This document shows, piece after piece, positions 42,232 through 53,705 of a stretch of 64,000 nt of DNA. Source of the stretch: Beroe forskalii. Its lineage: Eukaryota; Ctenophora; Nuda; Beroida; Beroidae. The notes below the pieces were generated by a model. It did no database searches, had not been told where the DNA came from, and was given only the letters and a program-made list of their open reading frames with translations. The stretch spans positions 1,116,001 through 1,180,000 of the forward strand of contig WFMF01000007.1 in the NCBI GenBank assembly GCA_011033025.1. Direction: 5' to 3'. Position 1 is the first letter of the stretch. Each line of letters begins with the position of its first letter. The translations under genes were made by a program, and so were the position numbers.

Positions 42232-45200
42232 GGCTTGAAACAACATAATGGCCGGTTCAGTGAAGTAGTTTAAGACCCCCTAAGTCCAAATCCGACGAGA
42301 CCTATTTTTGTTAGGTGGTGCATCATGGCGCAATTGCGCCATTTTGGCGCCATGTCGCCCAAAATACTAACTTTTGATAGGAAGGTCGTAGAGACTCCAC
42401 TTTTAGCTTAAAAGAACCGCAATGGCCATGTTTATATACGACTTGTTAATAAACATATGCCCTAAAATGCTCACAAACCAAGTTATGGGCCAAAAACTGT
42501 TTTGAGGCTATGCGCGAGCTAAAATTTGGTGATTTTTCATAACTTGCGCCATAAACGTTGTAGAGACTTCGTTCATAGCTCAAAAGAATCGCAATGGCCA
42601 TGTTTATATACGACTTGTTAATAAACATATGCTCTAAACCCTTTACTTTTGGAGTTATGAAGCAAAAGCCGTTTTGGGGGGGATGCGCAAGGACAAAATT
42701 TCAAATATAATGGTACAAGCACACCAACCAATTCAATTCTTATGTTCGGTTTATACATGTCTCGTCATTAATGGGTTCAAATGGGAAAAACTGGGACTTA
42801 GAGTCAGAAGATGATTTCCCCCAAACCGGGATGTAAGTTGTTTTTGGCATCTCGAAATGGCATAAAAGCATAAATTGGTACAGAATTGGTTCAAATCTTG
42901 AAAAGTTGTAAAATTGCTGATTCCCTGCCATTTTGGTCGATGTTGGTGGTTTGCTGCACTCCAGTCCATAACATTCATGTTAGAATCTAATTTCCACAAT
43001 AAAATAGGTAATAAGAAGAACATGAGAATTGGTCTGATCGAAAAATATCAATGTATTCCCATATTGAGAACAAAAAAACCACAAAAATTGAAACACATCA
43101 TACTATATCTCGCCGAAATTGATCCACTTCAAACTGTATCTCAGCTCAGGAAGGTGCTACAAAGTAGGTATATCAGATCACACCTGTCATCAGATCACAC
43201 CTGTGATCCTCTATAGTTGTGCAATGTGCAGACCTGCATCCCCGACACCAGTCCCCGAGAAAGTCATTCATCAGCTGTCAAACCAGGTATCCCTGACATT
43301 ACTATGCCAGACTTGGCATACTTCTATACTTGACAATCTATACCTACTTGACTGGCCACATCAGTTCATCAATATGTGAAGCCTGAAATCCTCGATACCA
43401 GAGAGTCAGACCTAGTTCCCTGAAACCAGTACTTCAGTACCTCAGCGGTCAGATCAGTTGTCCCTGAGACCAGTCTTTCAGTTTCAGACCATGTATCTAT
43501 ATTCTATATCCCCGATAGCAGTTCATAAGAACAGGTATCCTGGAAAGTTCATACCCTTAGTTAGTAAGACCTGATACCGCAGACAGCAGTTTTCTAGGAA
43601 GCCAATACTTGCTATATGCAGTTGAAGCTTTGGGGCATCGGCAGTCCGATAGAGATGTGTGGTCCAGATCTGGCTATATACCCTCATCTCTGGATATGCA
43701 CGGCGGTCGAGTGGCTCTGCCAATTTCGTGGGAGCACGACGTTCGGGCCTCTATCCTTTGCATGACTGCCACCGGGCCTGGTCGATAAAAGCGATCAATG
43801 AGCCGTATGCCGAAATGAGGGACTCCCTTGACATTGGGAAAAGGTCCAAAAGTTGTGATATTGCTTAAAAATCAAGGGAAATGCTCGAAATGTTAGGGAA
43901 AAAGCTACTTGAAGAGCCAGGGGGGTTTCTCTGGAAGTGCGGGAGGGTTGTTTAGGTGTGGGTTATAAGTGAAGAGGGTGGGTTATGAGTGGAAAGGTGT
44001 GTGTTACGAGTGAAGAAGGGTGGGTTATGAGTGGAGAGGGGGTATGGGTTGATTGGGGTGGGTTATGAGTGGAAAGGGGTGGTTTATGAGTTGATTCGGG
44101 TGGGTTATGAGTTGAAAGGGGTGTGTTATGAGTCGATTGGGGAGGGTTGAGTGGAACGGGGTGGGTTATGAGTTGATTGGGGTGGGTTATGAGGGGATTG
44201 GGGTGGGTTATCAGTTGACTTTGGTGGGTTATGAGTGGAAAGGGGTGGGTTATCAGTTGATTTGGGTGGGCTATGAGTTGAGAGGGTGTGTTATGAGTTG
44301 ATTGGGGAGGGTTAAATGTGTTGATTTGGGTGGGTTATGCATATGTGTTGATTGGGGTGGGTTATGAGTGGATTGGGGTGGGTTATGAGTTGATTGGGGT
44401 GGGTTATGAGTTGATTGGGGTGGGTTATGAGTTGATTGGGTGGGTTATGAGTTGATCGGGGTGAGTTATGAGTGGAGAGGGGTGTGTTACGAGTGAAAAG
44501 GGGTGGGTTATGAGTTGCTGAACGGCATGTTAAACTGTTAAACAAGGAACTGAAGCTGAGAGGTTCCGTTCAGTCCAAACAGCTTTTGTGTCAAATGTTG
44601 GTATATTATATAAACAAAAGTGTGTTTCTCAACACAACCCCAGATTGATTGGGGTGAGTTATGAGTGCAGAGGGGTGGGTTATGAGTTGATTGGGGTGGG
44701 TTATGAGTGGAAAGGGGTGAGTTATGAGTTGATTGGGGTGGGTTATGAGTGGAAAGGGGTGAGTTATGAGTTGATTTAGGTGGGTTATGAGTTGAGAGGG
44801 GTATGTTGAGATGATTGGGGTGGGTTATGAGTTGAGAGGGGTGTGTTGTGAGTTGATTGGGGTGATTTATGAGTGGAAGTTGCTTTGATTGACCAGACCG
44901 GGTGGCAGTCATGCAAAGGATAGAGGCCCTGTACGCTAGGCCGAAAGTCGTGCTCTCGTGAATTGGCAGAGCTGCTCGACTGCCGTGTATATCCAGAGAT
45001 CAGGGTAGATAGCCAGATCTTGACCACACATCTCTTTCAGACTGCCGACGCCCCAAAGCTTCAACTGCATATAGCAAGTATTGGCTTCCTAGAAAAACTG
45101 CTGTCTGCGATATCAGGTCTTACTAAGGGTATGAACTTTCCAGGATACCTGTTCTTATGAACTGCTATCGGGGATATAGAATATAGATACATGGTCTGAA

Positions 45201-46436
45201 ACTGAAAGACTGGTCTCAGGGATAACTGATCTGACCGCTGAGGTACTGAAGTACTGGTTTCAGGGAACCAGGTCTGACTCTCTGGTATCGAAGATTTCAG
45301 GCTTCACATACTGATGAACTGATGTAGCCAGTCAAGTATAGATTGTCAAGTATAGAAGTATGCCAAGTCTGGCATAGTAATGTCAGGGATACCTGGTTTG
45401 ACAGCTGATAAATGACTTTCTCGGGGACTGGTGTCGGGGATGCAGGTCTGCACAACTGTAGAGGATCACAGGTGTGATCTGATGACAGGTGTGATCTGAT
45501 ATACCTACTTTGTAGCACCTTCCTGAGCTGAGATATAGTTTGAAGTGGATCAATTTCGGCGAGATATAGTATGATGTGTTTCAATTTTTGTGGTTTTTTG
45601 TTCTCAATATGGGAATACATTGATAGTTTTCGATCACACTAATTCTCATGTTTTTATTACCTATTTCATTGGTGGAAATTAGATTCTAACATCATGAATG
45701 TTATGGACTGGAGTGCAGCAAACCACCAACATCGACCAAAATGGCAGGGAATCAGCAATTTTACAACTTTTCAAGATTTGAACCAATTCTGGACCAATTT
45801 ATGCTTTTATGCCATTTCGAGATGCCAAAACAACTTACATCCCGGTTTGGGGAAATCATCTTCTGACTCTAAGTCCCAGTTTTTCCCATTTGAACCCATT
45901 AATGACGAGACATGTATAAACCGAACATAAGAATTGAATTGGTTGGTGTGCTTGGACCGTTATATATGACATTTTGTCCTTGTGCATCCCCCCAAAAACG
46001 GCTTTTGCTTCATAACTCCAAAAGTAAAGGGTTTAGAGCATATGTTTATTAACAAGTCGTATATAAACATGGCCATTGCAATTCTTTTGAGCTATGAACG
46101 AAGTCTCTACGACGTTTCTGGCGCAAGTTATGAAAAATCGCCAAATTTTAGCTCGCGCATAGCTTCAAAACAGTTTTTGGCCCATTACTTGGTTTGTGAG
46201 CATTTTAGGGCATATGTTTATTAACAAGTCGTATATAAACATGGCCATTGCGGTTCTTTAAGCTAAAGTGGAGTCTCTACGACCTTCCTATCAAAAAAAG
46301 TTAAGTATTTTGGGCGCCATGGCGCCAAAATGGCGCAATTACGCCATGATGCACCTAACAAAAATAGGTCTCGTCGGATTTGGACTTAGGGGTCTTAAAA
46401 CTACTTCACTGAACCGGTCATTATGTTGTTTCAAGT
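42232..46436. repeat. 4.2-kb long palindrome with minisatellite loop
   Basis: Left arm 42,232-43,800 and right arm 44,880-46,436 are near-perfect inverse copies. Outer ends are CTTGAAACAACATAATGGCC and its inverse; inner ends are GCATGACTGCCACCGGGCCT and its inverse. Differences are scattered substitutions and short indels. Every open frame in one arm has a mirror in the other and none resembles a known protein. The loop is a GGGTGGGTTATGAGTTGATT array. Confidence 0.92.
43935..44880 (+). repeat. Loop minisatellite, ~21-bp GGGTGGGTTATGAGTTGATTG
   Basis: About 40 units in two blocks (43,935-44,520 and 44,640-44,880) are separated by ~120 bp of unique sequence (TGAACGGCATGTTAAACTGT onward). Repeat orientation does not switch across the loop, so the array is not part of the palindrome. 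Confidence 0.9.
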
Positions 46437-46559
46437 AAACCGAAGATCCACGCTGTTCCAGCACCTAAAATAAATAGTAAGGCCCCCGGGGACCCGCCAT
46501 TTCCCGGGGATTCCGAAAAAACCCCAATAACGTTGTTGGGGAAAATTTCCCCAGGGATT

Positions 46560-47935
46560 TTGGAATGGGCCTAGTGGAGGCGAGGGAGCCTGTGGAGGTT
46601 GGGGGAGCCAGTGGAGGCGGGACGCCCAGTGGGGCTGTGTGGGGACGGGAGCCTAGTAGGCTATTGTTGATAGGGGAGGCTGAATGGACCCAAAGGAGAG
46701 ACCATGAGGGGGACTAGTGGAAGCAAAAAAGAACGTGAGTGGGCGGGGGAAGGCCTTTTGGACCCTAGTTGAGGGGGGAATGCTGAAAGAACCTAATGGG
46801 GGCGGGGTGAGGGGGGGGCTGATTGGAGCCTACGGGAGACTGAGGGGGCCCAGTGGAGGTTTTTGGAGCGGGTGGAGGTGAGGGGAGCCTGGTGGGGGGC
46901 TGTGTCGCCTAGAAGAGGGCTTTTGGTTTGGGTGGTTTTTTGGGCCCTAATGGGGGTGAGGGGGCTAGTGCATTGGGGCTGAGGAGTCTAGTAGCTGAGG
47001 GGTAGTGGAAGCTGGGGGCCTAGTGGGGGCTGGGTGGCCAGTGGAGGCTTTTTTGCCTAGTGGAGGCTGAATGGACCCAAAACCCAAGTAAAACTGAGGG
47101 GCAACTGAGGAAAACCCAGAGTGGGCCAGGGAGGCTTTTTGGAGGTGGGGGAGGCTGAGGGGGGCCATGAGGCTGGTGTCGCCTGAAGGGGATAAATGGA
47201 GCCTAAGGGGGCTGTGTGGAGCCTAAGGAGGCTGAGGGAGGCAGTGGTCAGTGGGGGCCCGGGTGAGCCTTGTGGTCCATTGGAGGCTGGGGAGCCTAGT
47301 GGAGGCTGAATGGAGCCTAGTGGAGGCTGTGCCAGTGGAGGCTGAGGGGGGTTTAGTGACTGGGAGGCTGGGGGGAGAGTGGAGGCTGGGGGGCCTTTGG
47401 GGGAGTGTTTGGGCGTGGGGGCGAGGGGTCGTGGAGGCTGGGATGGGGGCTGGTGGGGGCGTGGAGGCTGGTGGCCTAGTTGAGGCTAGGGGAGGCTGGG
47501 GGGTGGGGGCCTGGGGGAGGCTGGGGTACCTAGAAGAGGCTATAGGGGCCCTAATGGGGGCTGTGGGGGCCCTAATGGGCTGAGGGAGGCTAGGGTCAGG
47601 GGGATTGGGGAGGCTAATTGACCCTAGGGGAGGAAAAATGGGTTTGGGGGATTTTCGATGAGGGTGCCGAGGGGGAGGCTGTGTGGCCCCGGGGTAGTGG
47701 AGGCTGAGGGGTGAATGGGCCGGGGGAGGCTGGGGGCCAGGGGCTGAGGGGGTGTGGAGGCTGGGGGACCCTGTGGGGCTGAGGGAGCGGGGGAGGCTGA
47801 GTGAGTCTGGGGGAAGCGAGGGAGTGGTGAAGCTTGTGGTAGGGAGGCTGGGGGAGTAGTGGGCTGAGAGATGCTAGGGAGGCTGAGGGAACCTGTGGAA
47901 GCTGAGGGAGGATATTTGGGAGTGCGGGTTTGAAT
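46560..47935 (+). repeat. Degenerate G-rich repeat, GTGGAGGCTGAGGGAGCCTA
   Basis: Irregular ~12-24-bp spacing of GAGGCTG, GGAGCCTAGTG and GGGGGCT over 1.4 kb; strongly purine- and G-biased on this strand. Runs of 4-8 G make unit boundaries unreliable. Confidence 0.75.
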
Positions 47936-50900
47936 TTAAAATTTTAAAATTAAAAAAATTGTCCCATTTCCAGCTTCGAAAATTTTTGTTTTAGGGCCCT
48001 AACCCTCCAAATAGCCTCCATTAGCCTCCAATTAAAGTTTTTGTTTAAGAAAATGTTATGATTCAGTTTCTTGCCAAAGGAAAAAGCTTCAGTGGGGGAA
48101 AAACCAAAATTTAATTCTGGGAGGCATGAGGCTAGTGGAAATTAGCCCCCACAGGGGACTATTTTCTTAAATGCCTATTGAATCAAACCATTCCATAGGT
48201 TTTTGGGTTGGGGGCTTTTTTGAAATTACCCATTCTCCATGGGTTAATTTTGGTAAATTTCCCTGTGGTACTTTCAAAGAAAATTATGGTTTTATAGATA
48301 GAACAGGGCCCTTTGAAAATTAAAAACCTTTCTGAAAAAGGGGGTTCCCAAAAATTTTAACCCAGGCCCTTTGATCCTTTTTGAAACAAAGCGAGGCTTG
48401 AGAGGAATGTCCAGAGGAAACCAGAAAAACCCTTTTAAGGGAAGGGTTTCAATAAAAATTAAGATTAAAAATTTATCATTTTTATAATTCCCTTTGGGAC
48501 AAGAAAAAAAATAAAAAAATTTTTTTGGGGATTTTTTAAACTGGTTTGGCCCTTTTGGAAAACAAAAAAAACTTAAATTAGGCAACTTTGGAAACATTTT
48601 TTAACGAAAAAAATTTTAAAAAGTTTCAAAGTTTTTTTCCCCCCCGTTTCTCTTCGTTTTGCAGAGGGAAGGTTGCGGCCTGCAGGGACAAAGGGATTGT
48701 TTGGGGGGGTAGTTTGGGGACTGTGGGCCTGTCAGGAGTTGGTGCCACCTCAGACCCTTCCCCAACTGAAGCCCTTTAAAATTTGTCCTCCACATCATTT
48801 GAACACTGGGGGAAAAGGGGGAGTTTTATAAAATTTTTATCCCCCTCATTGCAAAAAACATCCCCCGGGGTAGGGGGAAAAAACCCCTGAGGCTGTCTTT
48901 TGAGTTGGCCCCCGTTTTTGCTGTCGGCAAATTTGTTCCCCTCCTTGGCGGGGAACCCCGTGACCTGTTGGTTTTCCAAGGGGGGGGAGTTTGATGCCCA
49001 AGGGGTTTTTGTTCTGATAATCGAAATTTATCGCCAATGGGTTTTCATCAAATTTATCAAGATTTTGGTGCCAATCCCGCAGTCCCCTTTTGAAAAAAGA
49101 CTTTGCTTGGAACCTTTCCCCAAATGGGGATCGTTCCCAAAAGGGCCGAGGGCCCCCTGACCCTACCCTTCCGGTGGTCGTTGAAAACCATAGACAAAAT
49201 AAAAGTTCCCCCTTCGGCCCCTTTCCCTTCCCAAGAGGGGGAAAACGGAACCTTTTTTATACTGAGAATCGGTTTCTTTTTGTTTTCTTGGAATTAAACT
49301 TGCAGGCCCAAAAACTTCTCATTCTCACTAGGTTTGGTGATGCGCCTGAACCCAGGCGGGGGGAAGCCCCAAACTCATTTAGACCATTTTCCCTTACAAA
49401 CCCTCCCTAGCCCCAAGCTTTTGGGGAAACCCCCAAATAAAAATTTTTTGGGGGTCGGGGCCCCCTTAATAAGTACCTTTGCCAACCTCTGAACTTTTTA
49501 GCAGCTCTTTTGTTTTTTTTCCAGCAACCCTTTTAAAAAACATATTGGTGAACCATTACCTAAACCCAACTTGATTTTTTCCCCAGGTGGGAAACCGCTT
49601 TCCTTGCACTGCTTTAAAGATGTTTCCTTTTTTACATTTTTCGTGGTTTTTCCCATTTTTGGGTCTGGGGTTTTCCCTAGAAACTTAGTAAGTTCCCCGA
49701 TTTCACCCACCAACTGAATAAGCCCTCCTATTTGAAACATAATTCTTCAGCTGAGTTTTTAACTTTTTCCCGGGGATACGTTTAGCTTCTTTGGGTTCCC
49801 TCCGGGGGGAAAGTCAAAGCCTTTTGGTTTGCCCAGGGGTTTAGGCGGTTAGGCCCGGGGATTTTCCAAAACCCTGACCCGGAGGTCGAGGGGTGGCCTT
49901 CCCCGAACTCAAGATATCGTTTATTACATTAAGGGTATAAACCCCCTGGGCCCCCAAAAGGGTTTAAACTTCCCCTTTCCCCCGGCCCACCGGGGTGTGA
50001 CCCGGACTTTGCTTTCCATCTATCCCGGGGTTTTCTTTTGGGTTTTGATTGATTGACAAAAAAAATTTCAAAGCCCTTCATGTCAGGGAGACCAAACCCT
50101 TTCCCCCTTGTTTGGGAGGGCCCATCTCAAAAGTTTCCTACTTTTTTTGGTTTTAGCTTTGTTCTTCCTCGAACCCAAATTGTTTTTTTAAACCCCTGAC
50201 ATTTTTCAGATCTTTTCCGCCAAAAATCACCCTCCATCCATTTCGGATGGAAGTGATTGCCCTTGATTTGGGGATTGGTAATCATCCTTCCCAGGTTTCG
50301 GGAGAAAGACAGAGGAGTCCTCTTTCGGGAGTATCCATAAATTTGATGCTTGAAAAAACCCCAATGCCCCCCCCTCCTTTTGAAGCGATTTAAAATTTTT
50401 CGGTCCCCCTTTTTGGGGTGGGTCGAATTTTGGGGCCCATTTCCCCATTCTCAGAGAATTATATCTAAATCCCCCAATTTTTAGTTCCCTCCTGCAGTCC
50501 CGGGGGGGTTGGTCGGCCGTGGGGCATCAAAAGGCACTTCAGCGGGTCCAGTTTGATGGGTCCTGAGAACCCTCCTTTTCAACCCAAAAAATAAGTGTCC
50601 TTTTTCCTTTTGGACAGGGGAAACCTTTTGGGTTCGGTTTAAATTTCCAAAATTCCAAGAATTTTATTTCCTTTTCCCAATATTGTCCCGTTTTTTTCAT
50701 ACCCCTTTTCGGGGCCCCTTTTTGAAATATCAAGTTTGATCCGATGTATTTTTCCCCCTTTCCTTTTCTTTGCCTATATCCCCCAGCTTCCTCACCTTGG
50801 GTATCCCCTGGTTTTTTCTTCGACGGGTTCTTTACCCCAGTTTAAGGCACCAAGAATGAGAAAGGTCGATGCCCGGGGGTCCATTTTCAAAGATGTTTTG

Positions 50901-51560
50901 AAATTTGGGTTTGAAGACATCAGGGGTTAAAAAGACCAAAGTTTCACAATTGGTTTTTTAGATATCTCTAAATTCTCGGGGGAAGGGGTTTCCCTGTTGT
51001 TGAAAATTGAAACGGTGGTCCGAGGGGTTCACCCCCTCCTTCACAAAACCGCCGGTTTCGAGATTTTGCCCCCGGGCCCTTTTTTAATCGTAGGTCAAAA
51101 AATACTTTAAGCCTTGCAAAAGGGGGGTTGACCCCATTCTAAAAATAGGCAAGGATTTCCAAAGTTTTTCCCCCGTTCCTTTCCTTTGACACCTTTCCCG
51201 CTTCCATGTGTTATAGCGTTGAGCCGTTCCCATGCAGGATTAGCCCCTTTACTCCAAGATTTTTTAGTCTGGATTTGGGGAAAAAGTTCCATCCATGAAC
51301 ATGACCAATTATGTTTTGACTCCCTCAAGTTGCCCACGACAGTCCTTGAATTTTAAAAACCCAAAATTTTTTCCTGGATAGTGGAAAAGAGTTTTTCTCT
51401 AATTTTTTAACTTCCCGGGCGGCCCAGCGAAAACCCCATATAGGTTCCCAAATCTTTGGTGGCCTGCCGTTGCTTGTTCAAATTGATCTGGACAAAGCCA
51501 AGACTGTCATTGAACTTGCGTTTCTTCATCTTGGGGTGTCGGCCGGTGACGGAACCATTT
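47936..51560 (-). mobile_element. Degraded or error-ridden non-LTR retrotransposon in homopolymer-rich sequence
   Basis: On the minus strand, 51,540-51,465 reads KKRKFNDSLGFVQINLNKQR, resembling the start of an APE endonuclease (x-Q-I-N-L). Positions 50,325-50,255 read DSSVFLPKPGKDDYQSP, resembling the pre-RT motif F-x-P-K-P-G-K-x-x-Y of Jockey/R1/I-like elements. Between and after them the frame shifts constantly at 3-7-base homopolymers. The left limit is unclear. The order and spacing fit one element read right to left. Confidence 0.5.
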
Positions 51561-51688
51561 TTTCCCTCTCCAATTGCGTTTTTGTTTTACAAAAAGGCAA
51601 ATGAGAGGGTTAGCAGAGATCGTGGTTTGGAGGATTTTGGAAGAAATTGTGTATACTACCTTTATCAGTACTGTAATTCTGAAAAGTG

Positions 51689-51804
51689 CCCGGGTGGGGG
51701 AGAAATCTCCACAAATGGGGGAGAAATCTCCACAAATGGGGGAGAAATCTCCACAAATGGGGGAGAAATTTCCACAAATGGGGGAGAAATTTCCACAAAT
51801 GGCG
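51689..51804 (+). repeat. Minisatellite, 21-bp CTCCACAAATGGGGGAGAAAT, ~5 units
   Basis: Five near-identical 21-bp units; two carry TTTCC for TCTCC. The period is a multiple of three and no frame contains a stop, so overlapping open frames appear on both strands. The inverse-complementary ATTTCTCC / GGAGAAAT lets each unit form a hairpin. Confidence 0.92.
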
Positions 51805-51889
51805 TAAGAAATCATGCAAGAGGGACTTGGAGCTTACTTCTCCCTTAGAAACACAGTGGACAGGAGATACATTAATCCGATGAACTACA

Positions 51890-52325
51890 GGTAAACAAAG
51901 AAGTTAGGTAAACAAAGAAGTTTTATTTATCTCCACAAAATTTACAATTCACACCACACAAAAATACAAATGGGGACTAAATGTTAGGAAGATCTTTTCT
52001 TTACAGTTGCCAACGAGTTGTTTTACAAATAGGGATTGCTATATTTACAAGCTCTTCAAATAATATCTTATTGTCTGATATATTATGTATGAATTTCAAA
52101 ATTGCAAATTTATTCATATGATCTAAGATACCTATTAATTATCAGGAGGGATTTAAGCTTTATGTTGAAGGAAAAGAGGTATTCTACATCCTTCCCTCCA
52201 TAATAGAGCTTGTCTGCTGCTTGATAATTTATATTAAAATATGAACTATTAGCTTTAATCATCCTAACATGTCAACATTTGTAGAACCCATAACTCTGAG
52301 TTCTGGAGAAGCAAACTAGAAAATA
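51890..52325. other. AT-rich, no gene recognised
   Basis: Contains a duplicated AGGTAAACAAAGAAGTT at 51,889 and 51,906. Nothing else stands out. Confidence 0.45.
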
Positions 52326-52499
52326 GTTGGTATAGAGCACTCTTATACCGATGTGCAGTGCAGGTATACACGTTGTACATGGATACCCACAATCTGGTCA
52401 TACCAGATGATGTGTCATTTAGTATGACTCATGAGTTGCACGTTTGATCAAGAGCTTTCTATTTGAGGCACCCCGTCATGGCCCAACATTGAAGAAAAA

Positions 52500-52905
52500 A
52501 TCACATTTCTGCACTGTTTCAACAAGCAGTCCTGATTGTTTTCACAGAATTGATCTGTCACGAGCTTTGCACGGGGTTTGTCACCTGATATGCACGTGAT
52601 CAGGCAGCAGTTTTGAATATTCCCGGTTCTGGTGAGCAGGTTTGTTGAAATTGCACTGTTTTCACATCGCTTGTGGGGTATCGAATGTCAGTCATGCCCC
52701 TCACGTGATATGCATGTGATCATACAACATATCTGTAAATTCACTGCTTCTCCAGACAGTGCATTGAAACATTCCCGGTTTTCACATCGCACTAGCAGTA
52801 TCAGTTGCAGTCACGTGCTGCACGTGACATACATGTGAACTGTAAAGAATGCTGTTGAGCAGACAGCCCATAGAGATTTTCCCGGTTTTCACATCGCTGC
52901 TCCCA
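52500..52905 (+). repeat. Degenerate ~115-bp tandem repeat with CGGTTTTCACATCGC
   Basis: Three to four units share GTTTTCACATCGC, CACGTGATATGCATGTGATC-like palindromes and a GAGCAGACAG/GAGCAGG segment, at ~52,545, 52,660, 52,790 and 52,880. Confidence 0.65.
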
Positions 52906-53540
52906 TGTAAATTATAATCTAATCAGTAGACAGTTCGTTACACTCTTCACTGTTTTCACAGTGTAAGTGTAGAGGAAAGTGTGTAAATTAGATTTACGGC
53001 TAAGAAATGCGCTCAAGGATTCATGGAGTAGTGCTGAGTGTGTTGTGCGATATAATATCAAAAATATACACATTGTACAATGTACTGTAAAGAAGCCAAA
53101 GTATATACATGTTCATAATTAAATAAGATAATACTTATTTGATGGAGTAATGACTGTCAACTAAGTAACTGTGTCGACCGACAGATCTTGATATCCAGGC
53201 TTCAAAATTGTCTACTTAAATGATATGATAAAAAGTCACATTTATAGTTTAAAATAAGTAACCAAATAAATAGGTACTAAGGTACGTACATTGGGTCTTT
53301 AGTGATCAGTGACTTTACCACTGCTACTACTAAACGGGGGACGGATCAACAGACGGATTTCCAGACAGAAACCCCTGCTCGGGACCTCCCTGTTTGAGGT
53401 TTTAGGTGATCTGTGAACTTGTGCCAGAGTTATCACTGATCAGTGAACTTTTGTCACAGAATCAGTGAACTGTCCCATGTCGGAATGGTCAATCACCTGG
53501 TGTCACAGTGATTATTGTAATTGCGTCTGCCTGCTGTCAC

Positions 53541-53618
53541 AGCGGGGCGGGATGAGTTTGAACTCCCGACTATCTGCATGCAGTGAGGGCTGCTCCACCC
53601 ACTGAGCTTTCTCAGGGA
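53541..53618 (-). mobile_element. tRNA-derived SINE head (minus)
   Basis: The minus strand carries an A-box-like AGCTCAGTGGGTGGAGCA (53,608-53,591) and a B-box-like GGAGTTCAAACTC (53,565-53,553) with tRNA-like spacing. The acceptor stem is not convincing, so this is a SINE-type promoter and not a tRNA gene. Confidence 0.6.
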
Positions 53619-53621
53619 GAG

Positions 53622-53705
53622 AAAAGGAAGACAGCTCAATAGGTAGAGCAGCTGTCCCGGCATGCAGACAGTCAAGAGTTCAAACCCTGGTGTCACGCCG
53701 TCAGG
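53622..53705 (+). mobile_element. tRNA-derived SINE head (plus), inverted relative to its neighbour
   Basis: AGCTCAATAGGTAGAGCA (53,633-53,650) and GAGTTCAAACCC (53,676-53,687) are A/B-box-like. Between them GCATGCAGACAGTC matches GCATGCAGATAGTC of the minus copy, showing one family. The two heads diverge from a ~15-bp centre. Confidence 0.62.

Noticed and set aside
44312-44912. HNPPQSTHNSPLSTHNPPQ-type proline-rich protein
   Set aside because: Antisense frame of the 21-bp GGGTGGGTTATGAGTTGATT array.
42446-46224. Paired 60-100-residue open frames mirrored across the palindrome as duplicated genes
   Set aside because: Short, no family similarity, no splice signals; the mirrored pairs follow from the inverted arms.
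53541-53705. Functional tRNA genes
   Set aside because: A and B boxes are present but acceptor-stem pairing is poor and both copies lack a credible anticodon arm; a SINE origin fits better.
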